From contig NZ_CP018092.1 of assembly GCF_002754935.1 (NCBI RefSeq), positions 1 through 64,000 on the forward strand: a stretch of DNA of 64,000 bases, read 5' to 3'. Position 1 is the stretch's first letter, and each line of letters starts with the position of its first letter. The notes under the pieces were generated by a model, which did no database searches, was not told the origin of the DNA, and saw nothing but the letters and a program-made list of their open reading frames with translations. The position numbers and the translations under genes were made by a program. This document shows, one piece after another, positions 55,719-64,000 of the stretch. Origin of the DNA: Thermostichus lividus PCC 6715 (GTDB lineage: Bacteria > Cyanobacteriota > Cyanobacteriia > Thermosynechococcales > Thermosynechococcaceae).

Positions 55719-56298
55719 AATTGACCTCCCCAAGGCGAGCTTTAATCGCAGCAGTGACCTCCGCGATGGTGCCAGTACCATCCACATGAACAAATTTAGG
55801 ATGGCCGATGTACTGCTGAATCATAGGTAGTGTTTCTTGCTCATAGACCTGTAGCCGCTTGAGAATGGTTTCCGGTGTATCATCGGAGCGCTGCTGACCG
55901 GAAGCTGCCTGCTTCGCTCGGTTAAGGGCGCGCTCTTGGAGGATGTGGGCAGGCACATCTAAAAACAGCAAATAGTCGTAGGTTTGGCCAATATCCGTCA
56001 GCATGGACTCAAAGATCTTTGCTTGGGACGGGTTGCGCGGAAAACCATCCAGCAGCCAGCCGGTTGCTGTATCCGCTTGCTGGAGGCGATTGGCCACCAT
56101 GTCCACAATGACTTGATCTGGAACCAGTTCGCCGCGATCCATGTAGCCCTGAGCCTGTTGCCCAAGGGGCGTGCCTGCTGCTCGTTCGGAGCGCAGAATA
56201 TCCCCCGTAGAAATGTGGGGAATACCAAAGTGCTCTAGTAAAATCGCTGCTTGAGTCCCTTTGCCAGAGCCGGGGCCACCGAATAAAATTAACCGCAT
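55711..56298 (-). CDS. adk: Adenylate kinase
   Basis: Adk interconverts ATP + AMP and 2 ADP. The 195 residues have P-loop [59 protein letters not shown] and [17 protein letters not shown]. The lid is the short form without zinc cysteines. Its ATG shares a base with the secY stop (TAATG). Confidence 0.98.
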
Positions 56299-57608
56299 TA
56301 CTGCTTCACCATCCCCTCATAACGTTGTGAAATGACGTAGGTCTGAATTTGCTTCGAGGTATCAATGGCTACCCCCACTAAAATCAGCAGTGAGGTGGCA
56401 CCTAGCCCTTGGAAGGTGGTGACGCGAGTGGCACTTTCCACTGCTGTGGGAATAATTGCCACTAACCCTAGGAAAATGGCACCCAGAAAGGTCAAGCGAT
56501 TCAGCACGCGCTCTAGGTAATCTGAGGTGGCCTTCCCCGGACGAATTCCAGGAATACTTGCTCCCATCTTCTTCAGGTTTTGGGACATATCCACGGGGTT
56601 CACCACCAAGGAGGAGTAGAAGTAGCTAAAGAACAGGATCAACAGGAGATAGACAATGACGTAAACCCACGGTGTTGGCCCTGCCGGGGAGATGTAGGCA
56701 CCAATCTGAGCTATAAGTTCGTTGCGGGTAAACTGGGCTAGGGTGGAGGGCAAAATGAGGACAGCGGAGGCAAAAATAATGGGCATGACTCCCCCTTGGT
56801 TAAGCCGCAGCGGCAGGTAGCTCGTCTGCTCGCGGTAGAGTTTGCGCCCCACCTGTCGCCGCGCCGAAACAATGGGAATGCGGCGGGTGCCTTCTTGGAC
56901 AAAGACAATGCCGACAATCATGGCCAAAAAGACCGTAACAAGAATCACAATGCCGCCAACATTGCCGCCACTTTCAGCAAAGGCAATCGTTTGACCCACT
57001 GACCCCGGCAGGTACGCCACAATGCTCAAAAAGATGAGGAGGGAGGCACCATTGCCAACCCCTCGCTCAGTAATTAGTTCCGAAATCCACATCACCACCA
57101 TGGAGCCAGCAGTGAGGGCAATGACAATTTCTGCAATAAAAAACGGCCCCGGATGCAGCGCTGCTCCGGGAATTGAACTGACGAAAACAGCAATACCAAG
57201 GCTTTGGAGGATGGCCCAAGCCACGGAGACGTAGCGGGTAATCTGCGAGATTTTGCGCCGCCCCGCTTCGCCTTCATCTTTTTGTAGCCGTTCGAGGGAG
57301 GGTAAGGCTGCCGTCAGCAATTGCATAATAATGGAAGCGTTGATGTAGGGCAAAATGCCAAGGGCAAAAATGCCGAGGGCAGATATCCCACCACCAGAGA
57401 AAATATCTAGAAAGCGAATAACGGCATTGTCTTCAACACTCTGAGCAAAGACGGCGCGATCAATGCCCGGAATTGGCAAATAAATGCCTAGACGCACTAA
57501 AATTAGTAGCCCAAGCGTGATTAGTAGTCGCCCTCGCAACCCAGAGGCTTGAGCCATCTGCATAAAGGTTTCTTGGGCGGTGGGGGCTTTGCCGCGATTC
57601 ACAATCAT
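56298..57608 (-). CDS. secY: Preprotein translocase subunit SecY
   Basis: SecY forms the protein-conducting channel in the plasma and thylakoid membranes. The 436 residues have ten predicted helices, with ILVRLGIYLPIPGIDRAVFA at helix 1, the plug-region IFSGGGISALGIFALGILPY with INASIIMQLLTAALP, and cytosolic loop KKMGASIPGIRPGKATSDYL. It follows rplO by 12 bases. Confidence 0.98.
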   Translation of the reverse strand: MIVNRGKAPTAQETFMQMAQASGLRGRLLITLGLLILVRLGIYLPIPGIDRAVFAQSVEDNAVIRFLDIFSGGGISALGIFALGILPYINASIIMQLLTAALPSLERLQKDEGEAGRRKISQITRYVSVAWAILQSLGIAVFVSSIPGAALHPGPFFIAEIVIALTAGSMVVMWISELITERGVGNGASLLIFLSIVAYLPGSVGQTIAFAESGGNVGGIVILVTVFLAMIVGIVFVQEGTRRIPIVSARRQVGRKLYREQTSYLPLRLNQGGVMPIIFASAVLILPSTLAQFTRNELIAQIGAYISPAGPTPWVYVIVYLLLILFFSYFYSSLVVNPVDMSQNLKKMGASIPGIRPGKATSDYLERVLNRLTFLGAIFLGLVAIIPTAVESATRVTTFQGLGATSLLILVGVAIDTSKQIQTYVISQRYEGMVKQ

Positions 57609-57620
57609 GATCCGCTTCCT

Positions 57621-58082
57621 CTATTCGCTGTCAGTAACGACGGCATCGACACATACCCCACCCGCTGCTTCAATTTTGGCGCGAGCACTACCGCTAAAGG
57701 CAGCGGCGTGCACCTCCAGTTTGACGCTCAGCTCACCATCCCCCAGCACTTTCAAGGGATATTTTGCGGTGGTTAAAATTCCGGCCTCTAGCAGAGACTC
57801 AACGGTAACCACACTATTGGCAGGTAGGGTATTGAGACGAGCAACGTTAATTGTAGTGTAAAGCCTCCGGTTGACAATGGGGAAGTGCTTAAGCTTGGGT
57901 AGCCGTCGATAGAGGGGATTTTGCCCCCCTTCAAACCCGGGGCGGGTGGGACGACCGGAGCGGGATTTTTGCCCTCGCATTCCAAATCCACCACTGGCCC
58001 CTTGACCGGCTGAGATGCCACGGCCAATGCGCCGCTTCCGTCTCCGCGATCCCGGTTGGGGTTGAGCATCCTGAAAACGCAT
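57621..58082 (-). CDS. rplO: 50S ribosomal protein L15
   Basis: The 153 residues start [20 protein letters not shown], have the glycine-rich segment [20 protein letters not shown] and the C-terminal globular part ending [19 protein letters not shown]. It lies between rpsE and secY. There is no rpmD (L30) between rpsE and rplO, as is normal for cyanobacteria. Confidence 0.97.
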   Translation of the reverse strand: MRFQDAQPQPGSRRRKRRIGRGISAGQGASGGFGMRGQKSRSGRPTRPGFEGGQNPLYRRLPKLKHFPIVNRRLYTTINVARLNTLPANSVVTVESLLEAGILTTAKYPLKVLGDGELSVKLEVHAAAFSGSARAKIEAAGGVCVDAVVTDSE

Positions 58083-58095
58083 GGGCTACTCCTAA

Positions 58096-58620
58096 CTACT
58101 TGCTATAAAGATTTTCCACAGGGATTTCCCGCTCTTCGGCCACTTCCGGGAAGGTGCGCAACGCCGCGAGGGCTTCTAGGGCTGCCCGGGCATTGTTAAG
58201 GGGGTTACTGGAGCCCAGTTGTTTGGCCAACACGTTGCGCACTCCAGCCAGTTCCAAGACGGTGCGCACCGATCCACCGGCAATAACTCCAGTGCCGGGG
58301 GCGGCGGGACGAATCATAACGCGGGCGGCTCCGCCTTCACCAAACGTAGGGTGAGGAATGGAGTTAGATTTAGTAATGGGAACTTCGACAAGGTGCTTTT
58401 TGCCATCAGCAACGCCTTTACGGACAGCCCCAATGACGTCGGCAGCTTTGCCGACCCCAACACCCACTTGCCCGCGTTCGTTGCCGACAATAACAATGGC
58501 GCGGAAGCTTAGTTTTTTGCCGCCTTTAACGACTTTAGAGACACGGCGGATCTGAACAACTCGTTCTTGCCAATCGGTTTCTTTTTCAACTTTACGGGGG
58601 TTTTTACGACGATTTGCCAT
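58096..58620 (-). CDS. rpsE: 30S ribosomal protein S5
   Basis: The 174 residues show the N-terminal RNA-binding part [20 protein letters not shown] with [20 protein letters not shown], and the C-terminal lobe [20 protein letters not shown]. It follows rplR by 11 bases. Confidence 0.98.
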   Translation of the reverse strand: MANRRKNPRKVEKETDWQERVVQIRRVSKVVKGGKKLSFRAIVIVGNERGQVGVGVGKAADVIGAVRKGVADGKKHLVEVPITKSNSIPHPTFGEGGAARVMIRPAAPGTGVIAGGSVRTVLELAGVRNVLAKQLGSSNPLNNARAALEALAALRTFPEVAEEREIPVENLYSK

Positions 58621-58631
58621 CGGGTCATCCT

Positions 58632-58994
58632 CTAAAAGTCCAGTCCGGCTTCACGGGCAGCATCCGCAAGGGCTTTGACGCGACCGTGATAGATATTTCC
58701 GCCGCGATCAAAGACGACTTGCTGGATGCCAGCGGCCTTGGCACGCTCAGCAATCAGCCGCCCAACTTCAGCAGAGGCGGCACAGTTGCTGCCATTTCCC
58801 AGCTTTTGTCGCAGTGACGGCTCAACACTGGAGGCGGCGACAAGGGTATGATGCCGGCTGTCGTCAATGACTTGGGCATAGATGTGCTGGTGGGAACGGA
58901 AAACAGCGAGACGGGGGCGATCGCCGGTGCCTTTGACTTTGCGACGAATGCGCTGATGCCGACTTTGACGAGCGGCAGTACGAGTTTTCTTCAT
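58632..58994 (-). CDS. rplR: 50S ribosomal protein L18
   Basis: The 120 residues include [20 protein letters not shown] with [16 protein letters not shown] and the end [20 protein letters not shown], typical of the 5S rRNA-binding L18. It abuts rplF without a gap. Confidence 0.98.
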   Translation of the reverse strand: MKKTRTAARQSRHQRIRRKVKGTGDRPRLAVFRSHQHIYAQVIDDSRHHTLVAASSVEPSLRQKLGNGSNCAASAEVGRLIAERAKAAGIQQVVFDRGGNIYHGRVKALADAAREAGLDF

Positions 58995-59558
58995 CTATTT
59001 CTTCCCTGTCTTACCAACTTTGCGACGGACAAATTCACCAGAGTACCGAATACCTTTGCCTTTGTAAGGCTCAGGGGGGCGAACCCCACGGATTTGGGCA
59101 GCCAAATTACCCACTAGTTCTTTATCAATGCCACTCACAAGGACGATGGTGCCCTGCTGGACTTTTTTGCCTTGGTTATCTTCTATTTCTAAAGTAATGC
59201 CGTCGGGGGGCGTAATTTCCACCGGATGGCTGTATCCCATGCTTAGCACCAGATTTTTACCTTGCTGTTGAGCACGGTACCCCACCCCTTGGATCTCTAG
59301 CTTTTTTGTAAAGCCCTGAGCCACTCCTTCGACCATGTTGGCTACAAGGGTACGGCACAGCCCGTGGCGTTCTTTTGCTGTTCGGGATTCGTCGCGCCGC
59401 TGGACGAGAATGGTTTCACCTTCTTGGGACACCGTGACCTCTGGGGGTAGTACCCGGCTCAATTGTCCTTTGGGACCTTTGACGGTGACCTGTTGCCCCT
59501 CAAGGGTCAGGGTGACATTTTTCGGCAGGGGAATGGGGCGTTTGCCAATACGAGACAT
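58995..59558 (-). CDS. rplF: 50S ribosomal protein L6
   Basis: The 187 residues start [20 protein letters not shown] and show [16 protein letters not shown], and the signature [20 protein letters not shown] near the end. It lies between rpsH and rplR. Confidence 0.98.
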   Translation of the reverse strand: MSRIGKRPIPLPKNVTLTLEGQQVTVKGPKGQLSRVLPPEVTVSQEGETILVQRRDESRTAKERHGLCRTLVANMVEGVAQGFTKKLEIQGVGYRAQQQGKNLVLSMGYSHPVEITPPDGITLEIEDNQGKKVQQGTIVLVSGIDKELVGNLAAQIRGVRPPEPYKGKGIRYSGEFVRRKVGKTGKK

Positions 59559-59576
59559 GTAGGACGTCCTCCGAGC

Positions 59577-59978
59577 TTACCAAACGTAACAGAGTACTTC
59601 GCCGCCGATGCCCTGCTGCCGCGCCTCGCGATCGGTCATGATGCCGCTGGAGGTGGAAATAATGGCAATCCCAATCCCCCCAAGAACCCGGGGGAGTTCG
59701 CGGGAGTTGGCATAGACGCGCAATCCGGGTTTGCTAACCCGCTTGAGAGCAGTAATAATTGGCTGGCGTTGCTTGCCGCGATATTTGAGGGCAACCACCA
59801 ATTGTCGCTGAATGCCGTCTCCCTGCTCTTCGTAGTCGCGAATGAACCCTTCTGCCTTTAGCACTTGGGCAATACTGCGAGTCATTCGCGTGGCGGGGAT
59901 GGTCGTGCTTTGATGCCGCGCAAGGTTTGCGTTGCGGATGCGAGTCAGCATATCGCCAATCGTGTCGTTTACTGCCAT
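59577..59978 (-). CDS. rpsH: 30S ribosomal protein S8
   Basis: The 133 residues start [20 protein letters not shown] after MAVN and end in the signature [20 protein letters not shown] with EVLCYVW. It follows rplE directly; there is no rpsN in between, as in other cyanobacteria. Confidence 0.98.
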   Translation of the reverse strand: MAVNDTIGDMLTRIRNANLARHQSTTIPATRMTRSIAQVLKAEGFIRDYEEQGDGIQRQLVVALKYRGKQRQPIITALKRVSKPGLRVYANSRELPRVLGGIGIAIISTSSGIMTDREARQQGIGGEVLCYVW

Positions 59979-60008
59979 AGTTGCTCCTTAAAAATCCTGC
60001 CTCCGGCG

Positions 60009-60554
60009 TTAGTTATCACGGAACGGCATACCCATTGCTTTTAGCAGGGCACGTCCTTCTTCATCAGTGGTGGCAGTGGTGATGATTGAGACATCCATGC
60101 CGCGAATTTGATCAATATCGTCGTAGTTGACTTCGGGAAAAATAAGTTGCTCCCGTAGTCCTAAGGTATAGTTGCCCCGGCCATCAAAACTTTTGGGGTT
60201 AACGCCACGAAAGTCACGAATCCGGGGGAGGGCAAGGTTGATGAGCCGATCTAGAAAGGAATACATGCGATCGGCACGTAGGGTAACGGCTACCCCCACT
60301 GGCATGCCTTGGCGAATTTTGAAGCCAGCGATCGCCTTCTTGGCACGGGTGACCACAGGTTTTTGACCTGTAATGGTCGCAATTTCTGCGAGTGTTGCTT
60401 CAAGGGCTTTGGCGTTTTGTGCCGCCTCCCCAAGCCCGCGATTCACCGTTATTTTGGTGATTTTGGGGACTTGGTGAATATTTGTGTACTGGAATTGCTG
60501 CATAAGTTGCGGCACAACCGTTTTGCTGTAATGGTCTTTCAGACGTTTGGACAT
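60009..60554 (-). CDS. rplE: 50S ribosomal protein L5
   Basis: The 181 residues contain [40 protein letters not shown] and the conserved [21 protein letters not shown]5 binds 5S rRNA and the bridge to S13. It lies between rplX and rpsH. Confidence 0.98.
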   Translation of the reverse strand: MSKRLKDHYSKTVVPQLMQQFQYTNIHQVPKITKITVNRGLGEAAQNAKALEATLAEIATITGQKPVVTRAKKAIAGFKIRQGMPVGVAVTLRADRMYSFLDRLINLALPRIRDFRGVNPKSFDGRGNYTLGLREQLIFPEVNYDDIDQIRGMDVSIITTATTDEEGRALLKAMGMPFRDN

Positions 60555-60604
60555 GGGGGACTTCTCCTAGGCAAGGTCTCTGGGCGTGGTCAGAGAGGGG
60601 GAAA

Positions 60605-60955
60605 CTAATCAATAATTTCCCCGGTTTTTTTGAGCATTCGGACTTTGCGACCGTCTTCGGTGTAGGTGTAGCAAATGCGGCTGGCAACGTTCTGCTTGCT
60701 GGAGTAGAGCATGACTTTGCAGCTATGAATGGGGGCTTCCTTCGTAATAATTTGGCCAGATTCCCCCTCTTGGCGAGGCTTAACATGTTTTGTTTTGAGG
60801 TTGACCCCTTTGACAATCACTTGACTGGTTTTGGGGAACACCGCTAGGACTTCGCCCACTTTGGCTTTATCGCGACCGGCAATGACTTGTACGGTGTCAC
60901 CTTTTTTGACATGCATTCGATGGCGCACAGGTGCTTTTGCTTTTTTTGCAGCCAT
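60605..60955 (-). CDS. rplX: 50S ribosomal protein L24
   Basis: The 116 residues have the KOW motif [20 protein letters not shown] with [19 protein letters not shown], and [20 protein letters not shown]. Its ATG shares a base with the rplN stop (TAATG). Confidence 0.98.
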   Translation of the reverse strand: MAAKKAKAPVRHRMHVKKGDTVQVIAGRDKAKVGEVLAVFPKTSQVIVKGVNLKTKHVKPRQEGESGQIITKEAPIHSCKVMLYSSKQNVASRICYTYTEDGRKVRMLKKTGEIID

Positions 60956-61323
60956 TAGAGAACCTCCGGTGCCAAGGAGACAATTTTGGTGAAATTTTTA
61001 TCCCGCAGTTCGCGAGCAACCGGTCCAAACACCCGGGTGCCCCGGGGATTCCCCTCTTGGTTGATCAGTACAGCGGCGTTATCGTCAAAGCGAATGCTCA
61101 TGCCACTTTCGCGGCGGATGGCTTTGCGGGTACGCACAATGACGGCTCGGACGACATCGGATTTTTTCACGGCCATGTTGGGGGTGGCATCCTTAACCGT
61201 GGCAATAATGACATCACCCACGCTGCCATAACGACGATTACCGCCACCGAGGACGCGAATGCAGAGCAGTTTCTTGGCGCCGCTGTTGTCGGCAACGTTC
61301 AGGTAGGTTTCCTGTTGAATCAT
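60955..61323 (-). CDS. rplN: 50S ribosomal protein L14
   Basis: The 122 residues start [20 protein letters not shown], contain [20 protein letters not shown] and end [20 protein letters not shown], highly typical of L14. It follows rpsQ by 12 bases. Confidence 0.98.
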   Translation of the reverse strand: MIQQETYLNVADNSGAKKLLCIRVLGGGNRRYGSVGDVIIATVKDATPNMAVKKSDVVRAVIVRTRKAIRRESGMSIRFDDNAAVLINQEGNPRGTRVFGPVARELRDKNFTKIVSLAPEVL

Positions 61324-61335
61324 GGCTGGCTCTCC

Positions 61336-61584
61336 TTAAGCAGTCCCAGTGTTGAGAATTTCGGCGATCGCCCAGCGTTTGGTACGGCTGAGGGGGCGAG
61401 TTTCACGGATCCGCACGCGATCGCCAACTTTAGCTTCATTGTTTTCATCGTGGGCTTTATAGCGGCGGGTTTTGACAACAATTTTGCCGTACTTGGGATG
61501 GGCAGAGCGGTTTTCAACGGCAACGACAACGGTTTTATCCATCTTGTCGCTAACCACCACACCCACACGTTCTTTCACTGCCAT
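61336..61584 (-). CDS. rpsQ: 30S ribosomal protein S17
   Basis: The 82-residue OB-fold protein shows [40 protein letters not shown] and [18 protein letters not shown]. Its start shares a base with the rpmC stop. Confidence 0.98.
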   Translation of the reverse strand: MAVKERVGVVVSDKMDKTVVVAVENRSAHPKYGKIVVKTRRYKAHDENNEAKVGDRVRIRETRPLSRTKRWAIAEILNTGTA

Positions 61585-61796
61585 TAGTTGTGTCCTCCAC
61601 TGCGGCGACGTTCATTCTCAAGGGTTAAAAGCTGAGCCAACTCATGGCGCAAATGCTTAAATTGGTGAGGTTTGACCTCCTGCCGCGTTGCTTTTTTGAA
61701 CCGCAGATCAAACAATTCTTTTTTGATAGCAACGATGCGATCGCCCACCTCTTGATCACTGAGTTGCCGCAGGTCACTCATTTTTGTTAATGCCAT
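61584..61796 (-). CDS. rpmC: 50S ribosomal protein L29
   Basis: The 70-residue helical protein shows [20 protein letters not shown] then [20 protein letters not shown], the L29 pattern. L29 lies at the nascent-chain exit. It starts two bases past the rplP stop; an ATG five codons downstream is an alternative start. Confidence 0.97.
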   Translation of the reverse strand: MALTKMSDLRQLSDQEVGDRIVAIKKELFDLRFKKATRQEVKPHQFKHLRHELAQLLTLENERRRSGGHN

Positions 61797-61798
61797 CC

Positions 61799-62230
61799 CT
61801 AACCCTCCTGTTGCACGTCATCTTGATTACGGACAATAAAGCGAGTTTTGATCGGCATCTTATAGGCGGCGAGGCGCATCGCTTCCCGAGCCGTTGCCTC
61901 CGGCACCCCTGCAATTTCGTACATAATGCGTCCGGGTTTGACCACCGCCACCCAGTATTCCGGTGAGCCTTTCCCAGACCCCATCCGTGTTTCTGCGGGG
62001 CGCATGGTGACGGGTTTATCCGGGAAAATGCGAATCCAAATTTTGCCCCCACGGCGAATATAGCGGGTCATGGCTCGCCGCCCCGCCTCGATCTGCCGCG
62101 AGGTAATCCACGCTGGCTCAAGGGCTTGCAGGGCAAAGTCACCAAAATGAATCGAGCTACCGCGACTGGCAACCCCAGTCATTCGTCCCCGCTGTTGTTT
62201 CCGAAATTTAGTACGCTTAGGACTTAACAT
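61799..62230 (-). CDS. rplP: 50S ribosomal protein L16
   Basis: The 143 residues start [20 protein letters not shown], contain [20 protein letters not shown] and [20 protein letters not shown] with [20 protein letters not shown]. It follows rpsC by 14 bases. Confidence 0.98.
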   Translation of the reverse strand: MLSPKRTKFRKQQRGRMTGVASRGSSIHFGDFALQALEPAWITSRQIEAGRRAMTRYIRRGGKIWIRIFPDKPVTMRPAETRMGSGKGSPEYWVAVVKPGRIMYEIAGVPEATAREAMRLAAYKMPIKTRFIVRNQDDVQQEG

Positions 62231-62244
62231 CGCTGACTTCCTTG

Positions 62245-62961
62245 TTAGTTAGAGCGATTTTCAAATTGAGGCAAGCGGCGTTGGCCAGTGCGCCGATGTG
62301 GTTCACGACTCGCAGCTTCTGGTTGACCTGGGAGCACTTCACCCTTGAAGATCCACACCTTGACCCCCAAAATACCGTAAATGGTGCGCGCTGTCCGATA
62401 GGCGTAGTCAATATCGGCACGTAGGGTATGCAGGGGCACTCGACCTTCGCGCGTCCATTCGGTACGGGCAATTTCAGCGCCGTTCAGCCGACCCGCCACT
62501 TGAATTTTGATCCCTTCAACCCCGGCTCGCTGTGCCCGCTGAATCGCCTGCCGCACAGCCCGCCGGAAGGCCACCCGCCGCTCTAGCTGCTGGGTGATAT
62601 ACTCCGCCAGCAAACTGGCTTCCGCATCCACACGATTGACTTCAAGGACATTGACTTTGACCGTGCGGCTAGGGGGTAGCATTTGCCGCAGGTCTTCCCG
62701 CAGCTTTTCTATCCCTTGCCCGCCTTTGCCAACAACCACCCCAGGACGAGCAGTGCGAATTTGCAACTCCACTTGATCGGCCTTGCGTTCAATGCGAATC
62801 TCGGCAATACCGGCATTCCCCATCACCTTGTTGATGTAGGTGCGGATTTGATGATCTTCTTTGAGTAAATCGGGGTAGCGATCGGCATCTGCATACCAGC
62901 GGGAGCGGTGCTCCTGAGTAATGCCGAGGCGAAAGCCAATTGGGTGAATCTTCTGTCCCAC
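62245..62961 (-). CDS. rpsC: 30S ribosomal protein S3
   Basis: The 238 residues start [20 protein letters not shown], have the KH domain with [20 protein letters not shown], and end with AREWTR-type block [20 protein letters not shown] and [14 protein letters not shown]-like [17 protein letters not shown]. It follows rplV by 12 bases. Confidence 0.98.
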   Translation of the reverse strand: MGQKIHPIGFRLGITQEHRSRWYADADRYPDLLKEDHQIRTYINKVMGNAGIAEIRIERKADQVELQIRTARPGVVVGKGGQGIEKLREDLRQMLPPSRTVKVNVLEVNRVDAEASLLAEYITQQLERRVAFRRAVRQAIQRAQRAGVEGIKIQVAGRLNGAEIARTEWTREGRVPLHTLRADIDYAYRTARTIYGILGVKVWIFKGEVLPGQPEAASREPHRRTGQRRLPQFENRSN

Positions 62962-62973
62962 AGTGGTATCCTT

Positions 62974-63342
62974 CTACGATTCGTCAGCGGTGTTTTGGGC
63001 AGCCACAGCAATGGTGATGTGGCAGGTTGGTTTGCGAATTTGATAGGCACGGCCTTGAGCGCGGGGGCGAAACCGCTTTAAGGAAGGGCCTTGATCCGCG
63101 TAGGCTTGGCTGATCACTAGGGTTGCTGGGTCTAACCCCAGATTGTGCTCTGCGTTAGCCGCTGCCGAGCGCAGCACCTTTGTAATGGGTTCACAGGCAC
63201 GATAGGGCATAAACCGCAGCATAATCAGGGCATCACGATAAGTTTGTCCCCGGAGTTGATCTAGCACCCGCCGTACCTTATGGGGGGACATGCGGACGTA
63301 TTTGGCTGAAGCACGGGCGGCAGGAGAAGCGGTAGAAACCAT
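62974..63342 (-). CDS. rplV: 50S ribosomal protein L22
   Basis: The 122 residues contain [40 protein letters not shown] and the exit-tunnel loop [20 protein letters not shown], which is the L22 signature. It lies between rpsS and rpsC. Confidence 0.98.
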   Translation of the reverse strand: MVSTASPAARASAKYVRMSPHKVRRVLDQLRGQTYRDALIMLRFMPYRACEPITKVLRSAAANAEHNLGLDPATLVISQAYADQGPSLKRFRPRAQGRAYQIRKPTCHITIAVAAQNTADES

Positions 63343-63378
63343 AGACAGCTATCCAATACGGTGGCTAAACAGTAATGA

Positions 63379-63657
63379 TCAATGGCGGGCTTTTTTATCC
63401 CCCTTGACGTGGCTGCGGAAGTTACGGGTGGGAGCAAATTCCCCCAGCTTATGGCCGACCATTTGCTCGGTGATATACACAGGCACGTGCTGTTTGCCGT
63501 TGTGTACCGCAATGGTGTGGCCAATCATCTCTGGCACAATGGTGGATGCCCGCGACCATGTTTTGATCACCTCCTTGCTGTTGCGCTCGTTGAGTGCCTC
63601 AATTTTCCGTAAGAGATGATCTGCCACAAAGGGGCCTTTTTTCAGTGAACGTCCCAT
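63379..63657 (-). CDS. rpsS: 30S ribosomal protein S19
   Basis: The 92 residues start [20 protein letters not shown], have [20 protein letters not shown] and end with [20 protein letters not shown], the standard S19 sequence. It follows rplB by 22 bases. Confidence 0.98.
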   Translation of the reverse strand: MGRSLKKGPFVADHLLRKIEALNERNSKEVIKTWSRASTIVPEMIGHTIAVHNGKQHVPVYITEQMVGHKLGEFAPTRNFRSHVKGDKKARH

Positions 63658-63679
63658 AACCTAACTTCTCCGGAGTACC

Positions 63680-64000
63680 TTAAGACTGACGACCGCCACG
63701 ACCACGCTTGGACGACTTCTTGCGTCGCCGCACAATGAGGGCATTGCTGAGTTTCTTCTTCTTGCGGGTTTTGTAACCAAGGGTGGGTTTGCCCCAAGGG
63801 GTAACCGGTCCACTGCGACCAATGGGGGCACGGCCTTCACCACCACCGTGGGGGTGATCCACTGGGTTCATGACGGAACCGCGTACCTTTGGCCGCCGAC
63901 CTTTCCAACGATTGCGCCCAGCCTTACCCATGCTAAGGTTGTTGGCCTCCACATTGCCGACTTGGCCGATGGTGGCATAGCACTCTTTACGGAAGAGGCG
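63680..64000 (-). CDS. rplB: 50S ribosomal protein L2, C-terminal part (runs off the window)
   Basis: The last 106 residues of L2 are inside the window; the 5' part lies beyond 64000. The reading frame is open to the edge ([20 protein letters not shown]) and contains [20 protein letters not shown] with [20 protein letters not shown], the region with the conserved histidine near the peptidyl transferase centre. An in-frame GTG at 63952 is internal, not a start. In this operon rplW, rplD and rplC would be expected further upstream. Confidence 0.98.
   Translation of the reverse strand, partial: RLFRKECYATIGQVGNVEANNLSMGKAGRNRWKGRRPKVRGSVMNPVDHPHGGGEGRAPIGRSGPVTPWGKPTLGYKTRKKKKLSNALIVRRRKKSSKRGRGGRQS

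Noticed and set aside
60931-61587. 218-residue frame opposite rplN and rpsQ
   Set aside because: Antisense shadow of highly conserved ribosomal genes.
1-64000. CRISPR array or defence island
   Set aside because: No regularly spaced repeats and no cas, restriction or toxin-antitoxin genes are visible; the CHAT and HNH genes stand alone.

Overview
The window is chromosomal DNA of a unicellular cyanobacterium, most likely from the thermophilic Thermosynechococcus lineage or a close relative. Direct support: photosystem I genes psaF and psaJ, the aldehyde oxygenase / acyl-ACP reductase hydrocarbon pair, a dnaE C-terminal half carrying a split-intein fragment, many cyanobacterial DUF families (DUF1815, DUF3038, DUF3747, DUF4335, DUF4359, DUF4912), and very frequent GCGATCGC (HIP1) octamers. 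The closeness of PsaF and PsaJ to the thermophilic species is from memory, so the genus is inference.

Layout. 0-4 kb: dnaA, a cysteine-bearing hypothetical, a phosphopantetheinyl transferase, a secreted DUF3747 protein. 3.5-11 kb, mostly minus strand: tlyA with a peptide-binding lipoprotein, tRNA-His, ureF-ureE joined to a large hybrid histidine kinase, a Nudix hydrolase. 11-17 kb: DUF1815, an alpha/beta hydrolase, DUF4912, sufS, the split dnaE C-half. 17.6-19.1 kb: an AT-rich, gene-poor island with palindromic mobile-element-like debris. 19-26.5 kb: a phosphodiester glycosidase, tRNA-Pro, the plus-strand run ado-aar-accA-SDR-folE-queG, and a 52-residue small gene on the opposite strand. 26.6-34.2 kb, minus: a proline-rich unknown, a SpoIIE-type phosphatase response regulator, a UPF0114 membrane protein, leuB, ppx and ppk2. 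34.4-40 kb: a zinc-ribbon membrane protein, a ProA-like protein without the catalytic cysteine, a DUF3038-DUF4335 pair, YbjN, and an APH-like/P-loop kinase fusion. 40-48.3 kb, minus: a secreted CHAT protease, dnaB, rplI, psaJ-psaF, a dead lipoprotein gene next to mobile-element debris, an HNH nuclease, sucrose synthase. 48.5 kb: pyrR. 49-64 kb, minus: the S10-spc-alpha ribosomal operon (rplB through rpmE) with secY, adk, infA, rpoA and truA, ending in two agmatine-to-putrescine genes coupled to rpmE.

The most striking sequence-level pattern is six otherwise intact genes (peptide-binding protein, hybrid kinase, alpha/beta hydrolase, dnaE C-half, DUF4335, sucrose synthase), each broken by one base at a short homopolymer. 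In every case an A or T run is one base too long or a G or C run one base too short, and the repaired length is a sensible full-length protein. Because dnaE is essential, consensus error in the assembly is the leading explanation; transcriptional slippage at the A-runs is the interesting alternative. I see no CRISPR array, rRNA, prophage or obvious defence island. The less-explained items are the kinase-urease coupling, the cysteine-less ProA paralogue, the stacked dyads upstream of sufS, the 10-bp tandem repeats near 30.2 kb and the duplicated pyrR start.
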